In this document: positions 46,827 to 55,633 of the stretch, one piece after another | Layout of the letters: each line of letters begins with the position of its first letter | How positions within the stretch are numbered: the first letter of the stretch is position 1 | DNA from: Bifidobacterium polysaccharolyticum | GTDB taxonomy: Bacteria > Actinomycetota > Actinomycetes > Actinomycetales > Bifidobacteriaceae | DNA length: 64,000 nucleotides | Direction of reading: 5' to 3' | NCBI RefSeq assembly: GCF_016101585.1 | Contig: NZ_JACFQG010000001.1 | Location: 620,001-684,000, forward strand | Program-made: the position numbers and the translations under genes | Notes under the pieces: generated by a model | Database searches by the model: none | What the model was told of the DNA's origin: nothing | Seen by the model: the letters and a program-made list of their open reading frames with translations, nothing else

Positions 46827-49800
46827 TCAGGCCTTGACCAAATCGACCTGCGGCTGATCCAGATCGCCGGCGTTGACGGTCAGGCTGGTGGCCAGGGTCT
46901 CTCGGGCGATCAGGTCACTGAACTGCTGGGCCTTGGGGGCATCCTCTCCGGGCAGGGTCAGGGTCAGATGAATCCGGTCAGCGATGTCCAGACCTGCGGT
47001 CTTCCGGGCATCCTGAACCTGGCGTATCAGATCCCTGGCGTAGCCCTCAGCCAAGAGGTTATCATCCAGCTGGGTGTCGAGGATGACGAAGCCACCAGTG
47101 GGCAGGGCTGCAGAGGCTGAACGGTCGGCCTGGGAGCCGTCCTCCTGCTCGATCCGATTGTCCAGCTCGTATTCGCCTGGCTCCAGGGCCACCGGTCCAT
47201 CGGGGGTAGTGACGACCACATGGCCGTCCTGCTCTGACCAGTCGCCCTGCTTGGAGGCACGGATGACGAACTGGACCTGCTTGCCCAGTCGGGGTCCGGC
47301 CGCACGGGCATTGACCTTGAGATCGTGGATGATTCGCAGGCCGTGCTGACCGGCCTGGTCCAGGGTGCAGAACTCCACATCCTTGATGTTGAGCTCGGAC
47401 TTGAGCACGTCCACATAGGGACGGGCCGCATCAGGGTCACGAACCACTACGGTCAACCGGGACAGAGGCTGGCGGACGCGGATCTGCTCGGCCTTGCGCA
47501 GGGCCAGGGTGGCCGAAACCACCTCGCGGACCTTCTCCATGGCGGCTACCAGGGCAGGATCGTCGCACAGGACCTGTCCCAGCTGGGTCTCCTGCCCGGT
47601 TGCCTCGTCGGCCAGGAAGGGCCAGTCGGCCAGATGTACCGACTCACCTCCGGTCAGCCCCCGCCAGATCTGCTCAGCTTCCATGGGCGCCAGTGGGGCC
47701 AGAACGCGGGCAAAGGCCTCCAGGACTGTGTAGAGGGTGTCGAAAGCCTGGTGATCCTCGCTCCAGAAGCGGTCGCGGTTGTTGCGGATGTACCAATTGG
47801 TCAGCACATCGATGAAGTCAGTCACCGCATCGCAGGCTTCCGAGATGGCGAAGTCGTCCAAGGCCTTCTGCACCGACTGGATCAGCCGACGGGTCCGTGC
47901 CAGCAGGAAGCGATCCATCTCCGGCAGGTCGGCCACACGGTCCGGTGTCAGCGCCTGGGCCTGGTAGCCGGAACCCTTGTTGGCCGCATTGGCATAGAGC
48001 GTGTAGAAGTAGTATGAGCTCCAGACCGGCAGCATGACCTGACGGACCGTGTCGCGAATGCCATCGGCAGTAACGACCAGGTTGCCGCCGCGCAGGATGG
48101 AAGAGCTCATCAGGAACCAACGCATGGCATCGGATCCGTACTTGTCGAAGACCTCATTCACGTCCGGATAGTTACGCAGGTGCTTGCTCATCTTCTGACC
48201 GTCGGAGCCCAGGACGATGCCGTGGCAGATCACGTTCTTGAAGGCCGGCCGGTCGAAGAGGGCTGTGGACATGATGTGCATGGTGTAGAACCAGCCACGG
48301 GTCTGACCGATGTACTCCACCACAAAATCGCAGGGGTCCCTGTCTTCGAAATACTGCTTGTTTTCGAAGGGGTAGTGGAACTGCGCGAAGGGCATGGAGC
48401 CTGACTCGAACCAGCAATCCAGCACATCGGTGATTCTGTGCATGGTGGACTTGCCGGTCGGGTCGTCGGGATTGGGCCTGGTCAGCTGGTCGATCCAGGG
48501 CCGATGCATGTTGATCTGCCCCTTGTCATCGGTCGGGTAACGGCCAAAGTCCTGCTTGAGCTCATCCAGGGACCCATAGACATCCACCCGAGGGTACTTG
48601 GGATCGTCCGAGACCCAGACCGGTATGGGCGAGCCCCAGAACCTGTTGCGGGAGATGGACCAGTCGCGGGCGTTGGCCAGCCATTTGCCGAACTGGCCGT
48701 CCTTGACATTCTCGGGGATCCAGTTGATCTGCTGGTTGAGTTCCAGCAGGCGGTCCTTGATCTTGGTCACGGAGACGAACCAGCTGGAGACCGGCTTGTA
48801 AATCAGCGGGGTGCCGCAACGCCAGCAGTGTGGGTAGGAGTGGACGTAGCTTTTCTCCTGGAAGAGGAGAGCGCGGTGCTCGGCAGGAATCTGTGCCAGG
48901 GGGCCGTCGCCTGCACGCAGGTTGCGGACGATGGGCATGTTGGCATCGAAGGCCTGCATGCCTTGATAATCGGGGCATTGCTCGGTGAAGACAGCACCAG
49001 CATCGAGGACGTCCACGCTGCGGATGCCCTTGGCATTCAGGGTGTTCATATCGTCTTCGCCATAGGGAGCCTGGTGGACCAGGCCGGTGCCCTCCACAGT
49101 GTCGACGTAGTCGGCCGTGTAAATGGTATAGGCATTGGGGCCGGGGGTGCCGCCCTCGGATTCGGCCTGTTCTCCGGCGAAGTAGGGGAAGACCGGCCAG
49201 TACCGCCAGCCCTCCATCTGGGACCCCTTGAGGGTGCGGACCACCTGGTAGTCCTCCCCCAGCTGCTTGGCGTAGTCGCCCAGACGGGCCGTGGCGATAT
49301 AGAACCGCTTGCCGGCGAAGGGTCCCGACACCGGGCTGACCTCCGAGTACTCGATGTCAGCGCCGACCACGATGGCCAGGTTGGTGGGGACGGTCCAAGG
49401 GGTTGTGGTCCAGAAGACCGCATAGGCATCCTCGTCCCTGAGCTTGACGGCCACGGAAACGGTGGTATCCTGCCGGTCCTGATAGACATCGGCATCCATG
49501 CGCAGCTCGTGGTTGGACAGCGGGGTCTGGTCCTTCCAGCAGTAGGGCAGCACCCGGTAGCCCTCGTAGGCCAGCCCCTTCTCGTAGAGGGTCTTGAAGG
49601 CCCACATGACCGACTCCATGTAGGAGACATCCAGGGTCTTGTAGCCGTGGTCGAAGTCCACCCAGCGGGCCTGACGATGCACGTAGTCCTTCCACTCGCT
49701 GGTGTACTTGAGCACCGAGGCACGGCAGGCGTCATTGAACTTCTCGATGCCCATCTGTTCGATCTGATCCACGCTGTCGATGCCGAGCTCGCGCTGGGCC

Positions 49801-50171
49801 TCCAGCTCGGCGGGCAGACCGTGGGTGTCCCAACCGAAGACCCTGTTGACCTTATGGCCCTTCATGGTCTGGTAGCGGGGAATGACATCCTTGACATAGC
49901 CGGTCAGCAGGTGCCCGTAGTGAGGCAGGCCGTTGGCGAAGGGCGGGCCGTCAAAGAAAACGAACTCGTTGTCGGCATGATCGCCGGACGGACGACGATC
50001 CACCGACTTGTTGAAGGTGTCGTCCTGATCCCAATAGTCCAGGACGGACTCTTCCATGTGGGGGAAGGAGGGATTGGGCTTTACCTTGGCCAGAGCCGGG
50101 TCCACCACCGCCTTGGGATAGACTTCGCCGTCCCGATTTGTCGCATCTGAGGTATCAGTGGTCTGATTCAC
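46827..50171 (-). CDS. ileS: Isoleucyl-tRNA synthetase, HYGH/KMSKH (IleS2-like) type
   Basis: Class Ia synthetase that charges tRNA-Ile and edits valine. The 1114-residue chain is longer than the usual 940-residue eubacterial IleS. The first signature reads HYGH (49911-49922) in GLPHYGHLL and the second KMSKH (48180-48194) in GQKMSKHLRNYPDV, as in eukaryote-like IleS2 enzymes. The editing domain contains TTPWTVPTNLAI. The C-terminal third carries an anticodon-binding domain and an extra tail. GAGGAG precedes the GTG at 50171. A T-box in the leader controls it. Confidence 0.97.
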   Translation of the reverse strand: MNQTTDTSDATNRDGEVYPKAVVDPALAKVKPNPSFPHMEESVLDYWDQDDTFNKSVDRRPSGDHADNEFVFFDGPPFANGLPHYGHLLTGYVKDVIPRYQTMKGHKVNRVFGWDTHGLPAELEAQRELGIDSVDQIEQMGIEKFNDACRASVLKYTSEWKDYVHRQARWVDFDHGYKTLDVSYMESVMWAFKTLYEKGLAYEGYRVLPYCWKDQTPLSNHELRMDADVYQDRQDTTVSVAVKLRDEDAYAVFWTTTPWTVPTNLAIVVGADIEYSEVSPVSGPFAGKRFYIATARLGDYAKQLGEDYQVVRTLKGSQMEGWRYWPVFPYFAGEQAESEGGTPGPNAYTIYTADYVDTVEGTGLVHQAPYGEDDMNTLNAKGIRSVDVLDAGAVFTEQCPDYQGMQAFDANMPIVRNLRAGDGPLAQIPAEHRALLFQEKSYVHSYPHCWRCGTPLIYKPVSSWFVSVTKIKDRLLELNQQINWIPENVKDGQFGKWLANARDWSISRNRFWGSPIPVWVSDDPKYPRVDVYGSLDELKQDFGRYPTDDKGQINMHRPWIDQLTRPNPDDPTGKSTMHRITDVLDCWFESGSMPFAQFHYPFENKQYFEDRDPCDFVVEYIGQTRGWFYTMHIMSTALFDRPAFKNVICHGIVLGSDGQKMSKHLRNYPDVNEVFDKYGSDAMRWFLMSSSILRGGNLVVTADGIRDTVRQVMLPVWSSYYFYTLYANAANKGSGYQAQALTPDRVADLPEMDRFLLARTRRLIQSVQKALDDFAISEACDAVTDFIDVLTNWYIRNNRDRFWSEDHQAFDTLYTVLEAFARVLAPLAPMEAEQIWRGLTGGESVHLADWPFLADEATGQETQLGQVLCDDPALVAAMEKVREVVSATLALRKAEQIRVRQPLSRLTVVVRDPDAARPYVDVLKSELNIKDVEFCTLDQAGQHGLRIIHDLKVNARAAGPRLGKQVQFVIRASKQGDWSEQDGHVVVTTPDGPVALEPGEYELDNRIEQEDGSQADRSASAALPTGGFVILDTQLDDNLLAEGYARDLIRQVQDARKTAGLDIADRIHLTLTLPGEDAPKAQQFSDLIARETLATSLTVNAGDLDQPQVDLVKA

Positions 50172-50386
50172 CGTTCACGCTCCTCGCTGGTCGTTCATGT
50201 CGCCATGTCGAGGACGAGGGACCCATGGGGCCCACCGCGGTACCACCTCGCTTGCCCGGCCAATGACCCGCGCCGGACCGCTTGAACTGGGCTATGCGGG
50301 CCCACCCGTCGGTTCTACTGAGGACCGCTACAAGCGTTCCCGTTCTTCCGAGGGCTCCCCGCTGATGACGGATCAAGGCCCACTAT
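50172..50386 (-). promoter_or_regulatory. T-box leader of ileS (isoleucine-responsive)
   Basis: The leader carries the conserved T-box core, read on the minus strand as GAGGTGGTACCGCGG (50235-50249), that pairs with the tRNA acceptor end. An ATC, matching the Ile codon, lies at 50364-50366 in a short stem, so it is a good specifier candidate. GAGGAG of the ileS ribosome-binding site can pair with CCTCG copies upstream, suggesting translational rather than terminator control, as in actinobacterial ileS leaders. A possible -10 TACTAT lies at 50393-50398. Confidence 0.85.
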
Positions 50387-50486
50387 GAATGGATAGTATC
50401 ATCGCCTAAGGAAAGAGGGGAATCCGGTTCACCAGGCGGACATTCATCAGGCGGACCCATTTCGTCGCACCGCTGATTGGGCCCCC

Positions 50487-51197
50487 TCACCCCCACTCTC
50501 CCCCTGTCCCGGCGTCCGGTTCGACATCCCGGCCAGCCATCTGGTTTCCCAGCGCGGCCGCTACAATCTCATGCATGGCGAAGGAGAGGGTCCGGACCAT
50601 GTCAATCTGCCCCTCCTCCCCCTCGTCCATCAACCACTGGAGCTGGAGGCCGTCCATAAGAGCCATTATGGACGATGAGGCCATCAGTGCAAGATCCCGG
50701 TCCACTGCCTTTCCCCGGTCGCGGCCCATCTCCTCTATCCACTCGGCCACCTCCTGACGGAGATTGGCATACCGCTCTCTGAAAAATGGGTGGCCGGGAT
50801 TCCCCTCGGTGATGGATTCCGAAGAGAGGGTGATGAAGGAGCGGGTGATCTCGGGATTGCGGGCGTGATCGACGATGGTCTGCAAAAGGTGATCGAAACC
50901 AGCACTACCTCCGGGCATCTTCCTGTCAGGGAGGTCGGCCACTTCGGCCTGATCGTTGTATCTGAGGACCTCGATCAGGAGCTTGCGCTTTGAACCGAAA
51001 TGGTGGAGGATGCCGGCCCGAGTCATTCCCACCTTGTCGGCAATCTCCTCAAGGGTACCCTTGGCAACCCCCTTCCGGCCGAAGACATCAAGGGCAGCCC
51101 TCAATATCTCTTCCCGCTTGTGCAGAGTCTCAGGGCGGTGGCGGGTGTGGTCCCCGCCCTCACTCGGCCCATCTGTCTTCTTCACCTTCCGGATCAT
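50487..51197 (-). CDS. TetR-family transcriptional regulator
   Basis: A 236-residue repressor with the N-terminal helix-turn-helix KREEILRAALDVFGRKGVAKG followed by EIADKVGMTRAGILHHFGSK and a C-terminal ligand-binding part. The ATG at 51197 has GAAGGAG 8 bases upstream; a longer frame to 51491 overlaps the YesL gene. It is the last gene of the permease-to-TetR operon and is a candidate binder of the palindrome at 56712-56727. Ligand unknown. Confidence 0.85.
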   Translation of the reverse strand: MIRKVKKTDGPSEGGDHTRHRPETLHKREEILRAALDVFGRKGVAKGTLEEIADKVGMTRAGILHHFGSKRKLLIEVLRYNDQAEVADLPDRKMPGGSAGFDHLLQTIVDHARNPEITRSFITLSSESITEGNPGHPFFRERYANLRQEVAEWIEEMGRDRGKAVDRDLALMASSSIMALMDGLQLQWLMDEGEEGQIDMVRTLSFAMHEIVAAALGNQMAGRDVEPDAGTGGEWG

Positions 51198-51216
51198 GCC
51201 AGCTTCTCCTTCCCCT

Positions 51217-51978
51217 TCATCGCCTGCCGGGGCCAGGTCGGTCTCCGCCATCAAGACCATCACCCCCTGTGGACCGTTCACTGCCTCTGCCTTTTGCCTG
51301 ATTTGGACGGGCTCGGACCGGCAGGACCCCGCAAGCTCGACGAAAAAGCCAGGCCTGGAGGAAGGCCAGGAGGGATCCGGCAAAAAGAAGCCATAGTGGC
51401 CAGAGTCTAGGCAGGAAGATAGGAAACAGGCAGGTGAGGGCCAGGAGGAGGAACATTCCTCCGCATTCCAGGACATGCCCAACCCCCACACCTAGCGAAG
51501 TCCTCAGGAGCTTTCCAAGGGAGGGGTTCTTGAGGCTCTGGTCCGACATAATGGAGGCTCCAGCTCCGCCAAGGTCGGAGGACAGACCCAAGGCCAGGAG
51601 GGGAAACAGGGGCATGGCCGCCAGGAGCAGGAAGGCCACCAGGACCATAAAGGTAAGGAGGACCGGTTGAGACCCCCGCGTGAGATTTGCCAAAAGGAAG
51701 TAAGCCCCCACTAAGGCAGTTAGCACGGCCACGACCAGGAGCCAGACCTGGGTCGACCTGGCCAGGCGTGCCTTGAAAGCCTTCCAATAGCGGACACCCA
51801 CCTGGACCGTTCCCTCCTCCTGCAGGGCGAAAACCACAGCGAAAAGGGCAGTCAGTCCGGCCCCAACCGTTACCAAGGGGAGGCAGGAGACGAGAAAAAG
51901 AAGGTTCAACTTGAGGAGCTGCCAGCCCTTATCCAGGCAACGGTAAAGGGGACCGTCCAGAGCGAAGATCCTGCTCAT
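51217..51978 (-). CDS. YesL (DUF624) family membrane protein
   Basis: A 253-residue integral membrane protein with five to six hydrophobic segments (LLKLNLLFLVSCLPLVTVG near residue 25, then VWLLVVAVLTALVGAYFLL). YesL proteins accompany LplB/LplC-type polysaccharide importers in Gram-positive genomes, but their role is not known. The ATG overlaps the GH30-like gene stop (ATGA) and GGGGAGGG lies just upstream. Confidence 0.8.
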   Translation of the reverse strand: MSRIFALDGPLYRCLDKGWQLLKLNLLFLVSCLPLVTVGAGLTALFAVVFALQEEGTVQVGVRYWKAFKARLARSTQVWLLVVAVLTALVGAYFLLANLTRGSQPVLLTFMVLVAFLLLAAMPLFPLLALGLSSDLGGAGASIMSDQSLKNPSLGKLLRTSLGVGVGHVLECGGMFLLLALTCLFPIFLPRLWPLWLLFAGSLLAFLQAWLFRRACGVLPVRARPNQAKGRGSERSTGGDGLDGGDRPGPGRR

Positions 51979-53015
51979 AGGCCCTCCCCTGGGCCCGGTC
52001 CGCAGACAAGGGTCACAGCCATCACGGTCCAGAGGGTCAGTTCCGCCTCCTGAACCCGACAGCCAGGGACGAAACGGACCCCAATTCTGATCTTCCTCCG
52101 TCGTCTTTTGTAAAGGACAGCCACCTGGCTTCCGTCGGTGTTCCCAAGGGGAAAATCGGACAGGTCGTCGGCCTGTTCCATACTGATCCTTCTGGCGCCT
52201 GGCCTGATAAATCGACTAAATTGAGCAAGACCGCAGTAGTCCAGATTACTGGTGATCCTTCCTCTTCGGTCCTCCGTGACCAGGTCTCGACAGGTACTGG
52301 TACCGAATCCGGAGATGACCTGCCCGCCCTTCTCGTCCAGCGTGAGATTCCACAGGACCAGGCAGCGGGCCTTATGGCGCACGAACTCGATACCCATGGA
52401 CATCAGACGGGCCAAGGTCTGGTGAAGGGTGGGCGTCCACTCTCTTTCCGAACCCTCCGTGACATAGGCCCCGTAAACAGACCTCGGCGCGCTAACCTTC
52501 GTCTGGCTTTCGGGCCAGCTGTCATACCAGTAACAGGCGATTCCGTCCAGGACCCCACCCGCCATGTCGATGAGGTCCAATTGGCGGTCTGTCCGGTACC
52601 AGTTGTGCTCATATCCTAGGATATTCGTTTGCAAACCGGCCCGGTCCAAACCCCGGCAGAGATCCTTGCGGATACTGAAGGAGAAGTTTGTAAGGAACCT
52701 GTCCTCCCGGCTACCGGTGGGGTCGTCGTAAGTGCAGGGGTGGTGGGAATAGTCATAGAACCAGATTGGGTTGCGCAGAAGAGACAGGCTGATTACCGGC
52801 GTCAGGTCGAAGAGGGCCCTCATGAGGCACCGTCTGGTTCGAGAAGGCAGACGGTAGCAAACCAGGTAGGCAGAGGAGTCGGTCGCCAGGATGGCGCTCG
52901 GACGATCTTCGCCCATCTGTCGACCGCCCCGCCAATCAACGGCTCCCCTTCCAACCGGCCCAAGTCCTTCACTCACGTGGCCTGCCCTGCTGTTGAGGAA
53001 AATCCTAATTGTCAT
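51975..53015 (-). CDS. GH30-family glycosidase with internal deletion, probably inactive
   Basis: A 346-residue protein alignable to GH30 enzymes (glucosylceramidase/endo-beta-1,6-glucanase family), which are normally about 440. N-terminal family features include TDSSAYLV and SLSLLRNPI with CTYDDPTG. C-terminal ones include GYEHNW, GIACYWYDSW, the nucleophile box VTEGSEREW, LWNLTLDEKGG and YCGLAQFSRFIRPGARRIS. The block between GLQTN and ILGYEHNW, where the acid/base Glu (in NEP) and about 100 residues normally lie, is absent, although the frame is open. SD AGGAG is 8 bases before the ATG. It probably hydrolysed a beta-glucan once. Confidence 0.68.
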   Translation of the reverse strand: MTIRIFLNSRAGHVSEGLGPVGRGAVDWRGGRQMGEDRPSAILATDSSAYLVCYRLPSRTRRCLMRALFDLTPVISLSLLRNPIWFYDYSHHPCTYDDPTGSREDRFLTNFSFSIRKDLCRGLDRAGLQTNILGYEHNWYRTDRQLDLIDMAGGVLDGIACYWYDSWPESQTKVSAPRSVYGAYVTEGSEREWTPTLHQTLARLMSMGIEFVRHKARCLVLWNLTLDEKGGQVISGFGTSTCRDLVTEDRRGRITSNLDYCGLAQFSRFIRPGARRISMEQADDLSDFPLGNTDGSQVAVLYKRRRRKIRIGVRFVPGCRVQEAELTLWTVMAVTLVCGPGPGEGL

Positions 53016-53019
53016 TCCC

Positions 53020-54675
53020 TCAGCTCCTGGTCTGCGAACCCTTGAGCCTGTTCAGGTTGGCAGCGATCTTTGTATCTCGTATCTTATTGATTTCGTCAAT
53101 CCTGTTCTCCTTTTGGAACTGGCCGTACTGCTCCACCAGATTTTTGAAGTCCTTTTCGGACCCGCTCCTCATCAGGGAGACCAGGATGGTCGACCACTTG
53201 GTCTCGATTGCCGAGTAGGAACGAGCCTGGAGAGTGCCCTGGTCGGGGGCTATATTCTCTATCTCGTACTGGGTGGTCAGCCAAGGCTGTCCGAAATTCT
53301 GGATCTGACGGACAGCATCGGTAAAGGAATCCGGGTTGAGCGCCTTGTAGCGATCATGGCCAAAGAGAACGAATTCGGCCATCCGGTATTCATTCTGCCA
53401 CTTCTTGCTGTCGGTCAACCTAACCTTGTTGGCTTCGGGTGTCCACCTGACAATCTTGCCCGGCCCCCTGGTGTAGGTCTTCCCCTCGAACCCGTAGTTG
53501 ACCAACATCTGCCCATAGTCGCTCAGGAGGTAGGTGAAGACCTGGATGGCCTTGGAGGGATTCCGGCAACCCTTGCTGATGAAGTTTATGGTCCAGCCGC
53601 TCAGGCCGGCATCAGTCAGTGTGGGTTTGCGCCCCTGAGTACTGCGCAGACCATCGATAGCCACATACTGGCTGTCGGGATGGGCGGTGGCCCACGTCTG
53701 GAGCCAGAGGCCGTGGTTGACCACGCTGGCCATGAACATACTGGCATACTTGCCCGACTGTATCTTCTCATTGAAGGCATCACCGTCATCAGCGAAGGAA
53801 TCATCGGATATCCCACCCGCAGCGTGCAAACGGCGGAAGGTGTCCAGCCAGGTCAGATAGTCCTTGTCCTCCCTCCGATCGTAAAAGCGGTGACCGGCCT
53901 TGGTGGTCGGGACTCCCAGAGTGTTCTGCAAGGTCACGTCCAGAGAGGAATTGGTCCCGTTGAACTCATTGAAGCCAAAGGGGATCAGGTCGGGGAACTT
54001 CTCCTTGATAGCCCTCATCCCAGCCAGAAAACCCTCCGGGGTGGTGAAATCCTGCTTTCCGATGGCAGCCAACACATCCTTGCGGATAATGAAACCGCTT
54101 GAGGCATGCACGGTCCCGTCCCCGTAGTCCTTCTCCGTGTTGGAATAAGAGGGGTATCCGTAGGTTTTCCCATCGTCTTGACGATACCAGTCCATGGTCT
54201 GTTTGGCCGTCACCTTGTGGAAGTACGGGTCGTACTTGTCGGCCAGGTCATCAAGGGGGTATGCCCAGTTCTTGGCTGCCTTGACCACCCGGGAGTTGGC
54301 ATCCAGGACGGTGATCAGGTCCGGCAGATCACCACCGGCAAAATAAGTATTGAGTTTGCTGTCGTCTCCCGTGACGAACTCGATGTCCACATTCAGGTCC
54401 TTTTTGATCTGGCGGGTGATCATGTCCTTCCCGAAGGACTTGTTCCACCAATCGGCATTGACGTACCACAGGATTTTGTTGTTCTTACGTCCGTCAATCT
54501 GCCAGGCCGGCTTGTCGGGTGAAAGCCTGTAGGCCGGAGCTGGCAACTGGGCCACCGTGTGCGATGTGTAGCTGTTGTCGATCCCGCAGGCCGCAAGACC
54601 ACCCAAAACCGCCGAGATCATCACCACCGCACAGAGGGACTTCAACCTTCTGCACACAATCGTTTTCTTACGCAT
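53020..54675 (-). CDS. ABC transporter solute-binding lipoprotein (LplA-like)
   Basis: Extracellular sugar-binding component of 551 residues. The signal peptide ends in LAAC (lipobox), and the mature part contains NADWWNKSFGKDMITRQIKK and GGDLPDLITVLDANS, as in large carbohydrate-binding proteins of the LplA/YtcQ kind. AAGGAG precedes the ATG. It follows the two permeases in the same operon. The nearby GH3 and GH30-like genes suggest a beta-glucoside oligomer as ligand (inference). Confidence 0.88.
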   Translation of the reverse strand: MRKKTIVCRRLKSLCAVVMISAVLGGLAACGIDNSYTSHTVAQLPAPAYRLSPDKPAWQIDGRKNNKILWYVNADWWNKSFGKDMITRQIKKDLNVDIEFVTGDDSKLNTYFAGGDLPDLITVLDANSRVVKAAKNWAYPLDDLADKYDPYFHKVTAKQTMDWYRQDDGKTYGYPSYSNTEKDYGDGTVHASSGFIIRKDVLAAIGKQDFTTPEGFLAGMRAIKEKFPDLIPFGFNEFNGTNSSLDVTLQNTLGVPTTKAGHRFYDRREDKDYLTWLDTFRRLHAAGGISDDSFADDGDAFNEKIQSGKYASMFMASVVNHGLWLQTWATAHPDSQYVAIDGLRSTQGRKPTLTDAGLSGWTINFISKGCRNPSKAIQVFTYLLSDYGQMLVNYGFEGKTYTRGPGKIVRWTPEANKVRLTDSKKWQNEYRMAEFVLFGHDRYKALNPDSFTDAVRQIQNFGQPWLTTQYEIENIAPDQGTLQARSYSAIETKWSTILVSLMRSGSEKDFKNLVEQYGQFQKENRIDEINKIRDTKIAANLNRLKGSQTRS

Positions 54676-54712
54676 GAATGCTCCTTAGCTCTTCTCGATC
54701 CGTGACGACCAG

Positions 54713-55624
54713 TCAGCCCTTGACCGCACCGGCCATGGAACCGCTGATGAAATACCTCTGAACGAAGGGGTAAAGCACCAGGATGGGCAGAACCGTGATG
54801 ATGATGGTCGACAGCCTGACCCCGCGCGAGGTCGTATCCAGGACTAGATGACCCATGTTGGCGTTCTGTGTGGCCGCTTGGGACTGGACGATTATGTCGT
54901 ACAGACGCATCTGAAGCGGGTAGAGAGCCTCATTGTTGACATAGAGCTTGGTGGTCATGAAATCGTTCCATTGGGCCACCCCGTGGAAGAGACCGATGGT
55001 GGCGACCCCGGGCATCGACAAGGGAAGAACCACTGACCGGAAGACCCTCCATTCACTCGCACCGTCGATACGTGCCGACTCCATCAGGGAGTCAGGAATC
55101 TGGCGGAAGAAGTTCATCAGAATGATGATGTCGTAATAGCTGAAAAGGGCCGGGATTATGTATACCCAGAAAGTGTTGAGCAGTCCCAGGGACTTGATCA
55201 GGAGGAAGGTGGGGATCATCCCACCGGAGAAGAACATGGTCACGATCCCCATGGCCGAGTAGAGCTTACGCCCTGCCAGGTAGGCCTTGCTCATCGGGTA
55301 GGCGAAGAGGGCGCAGAAGAGGGTGTGGCATACCACTCCCACACCCGTCTTGGCCACAGAAATGAACAAGGCGTTCCACATGGTCTTGTCCTCCAGAACG
55401 TAGGTGTAGTTGTCCAGGGAAAACTCCTTGGGCCAGAAGGCTACCCCCCTTCCCAGGGCCTTGGAGGAGGAAAACGACGAGATGACGATGTTCCATACTG
55501 GTACGACGATCAGAAGGGTGAAAACCACCAGAAGGGCGCAGTTGACGATGGTAAAGGTGACCGAGCTGTGGCGGATCCTCCGGCTTGGAGCGACAGAAGC
55601 CGCATCTTGTTTAACTTTGGACAT
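54713..55624 (-). CDS. ABC transporter permease (LplC/YtcP-type)
   Basis: Carbohydrate permease of 303 residues with six membrane segments (CALLVVFTLLIVVPVWNIVI first). The EAA loop is ESARIDGASEWRVFRSVVLP. The C-terminus RYFISGSMAGAVKG is typical of the LplC subfamily. GAGGAGG lies 5 bases upstream of the ATG. It partners the upstream permease. No ATPase gene is in the locus. Confidence 0.9.
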   Translation of the reverse strand: MSKVKQDAASVAPSRRIRHSSVTFTIVNCALLVVFTLLIVVPVWNIVISSFSSSKALGRGVAFWPKEFSLDNYTYVLEDKTMWNALFISVAKTGVGVVCHTLFCALFAYPMSKAYLAGRKLYSAMGIVTMFFSGGMIPTFLLIKSLGLLNTFWVYIIPALFSYYDIIILMNFFRQIPDSLMESARIDGASEWRVFRSVVLPLSMPGVATIGLFHGVAQWNDFMTTKLYVNNEALYPLQMRLYDIIVQSQAATQNANMGHLVLDTTSRGVRLSTIIITVLPILVLYPFVQRYFISGSMAGAVKG

Positions 55625-55633
55625 GGTTCCTCC

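Noticed and set aside
48438-50150. 570-codon plus-strand open frame opposite ileS
   Set aside because: Antisense shadow of ileS. Composition is Gly/Val/Leu-rich with no domain, while the minus strand encodes intact synthetase motifs.
52891-54102. 403-codon plus-strand open frame opposite the solute-binding protein
   Set aside because: Antisense shadow; the opposite strand has a signal peptide, lipobox and ribosome-binding site.
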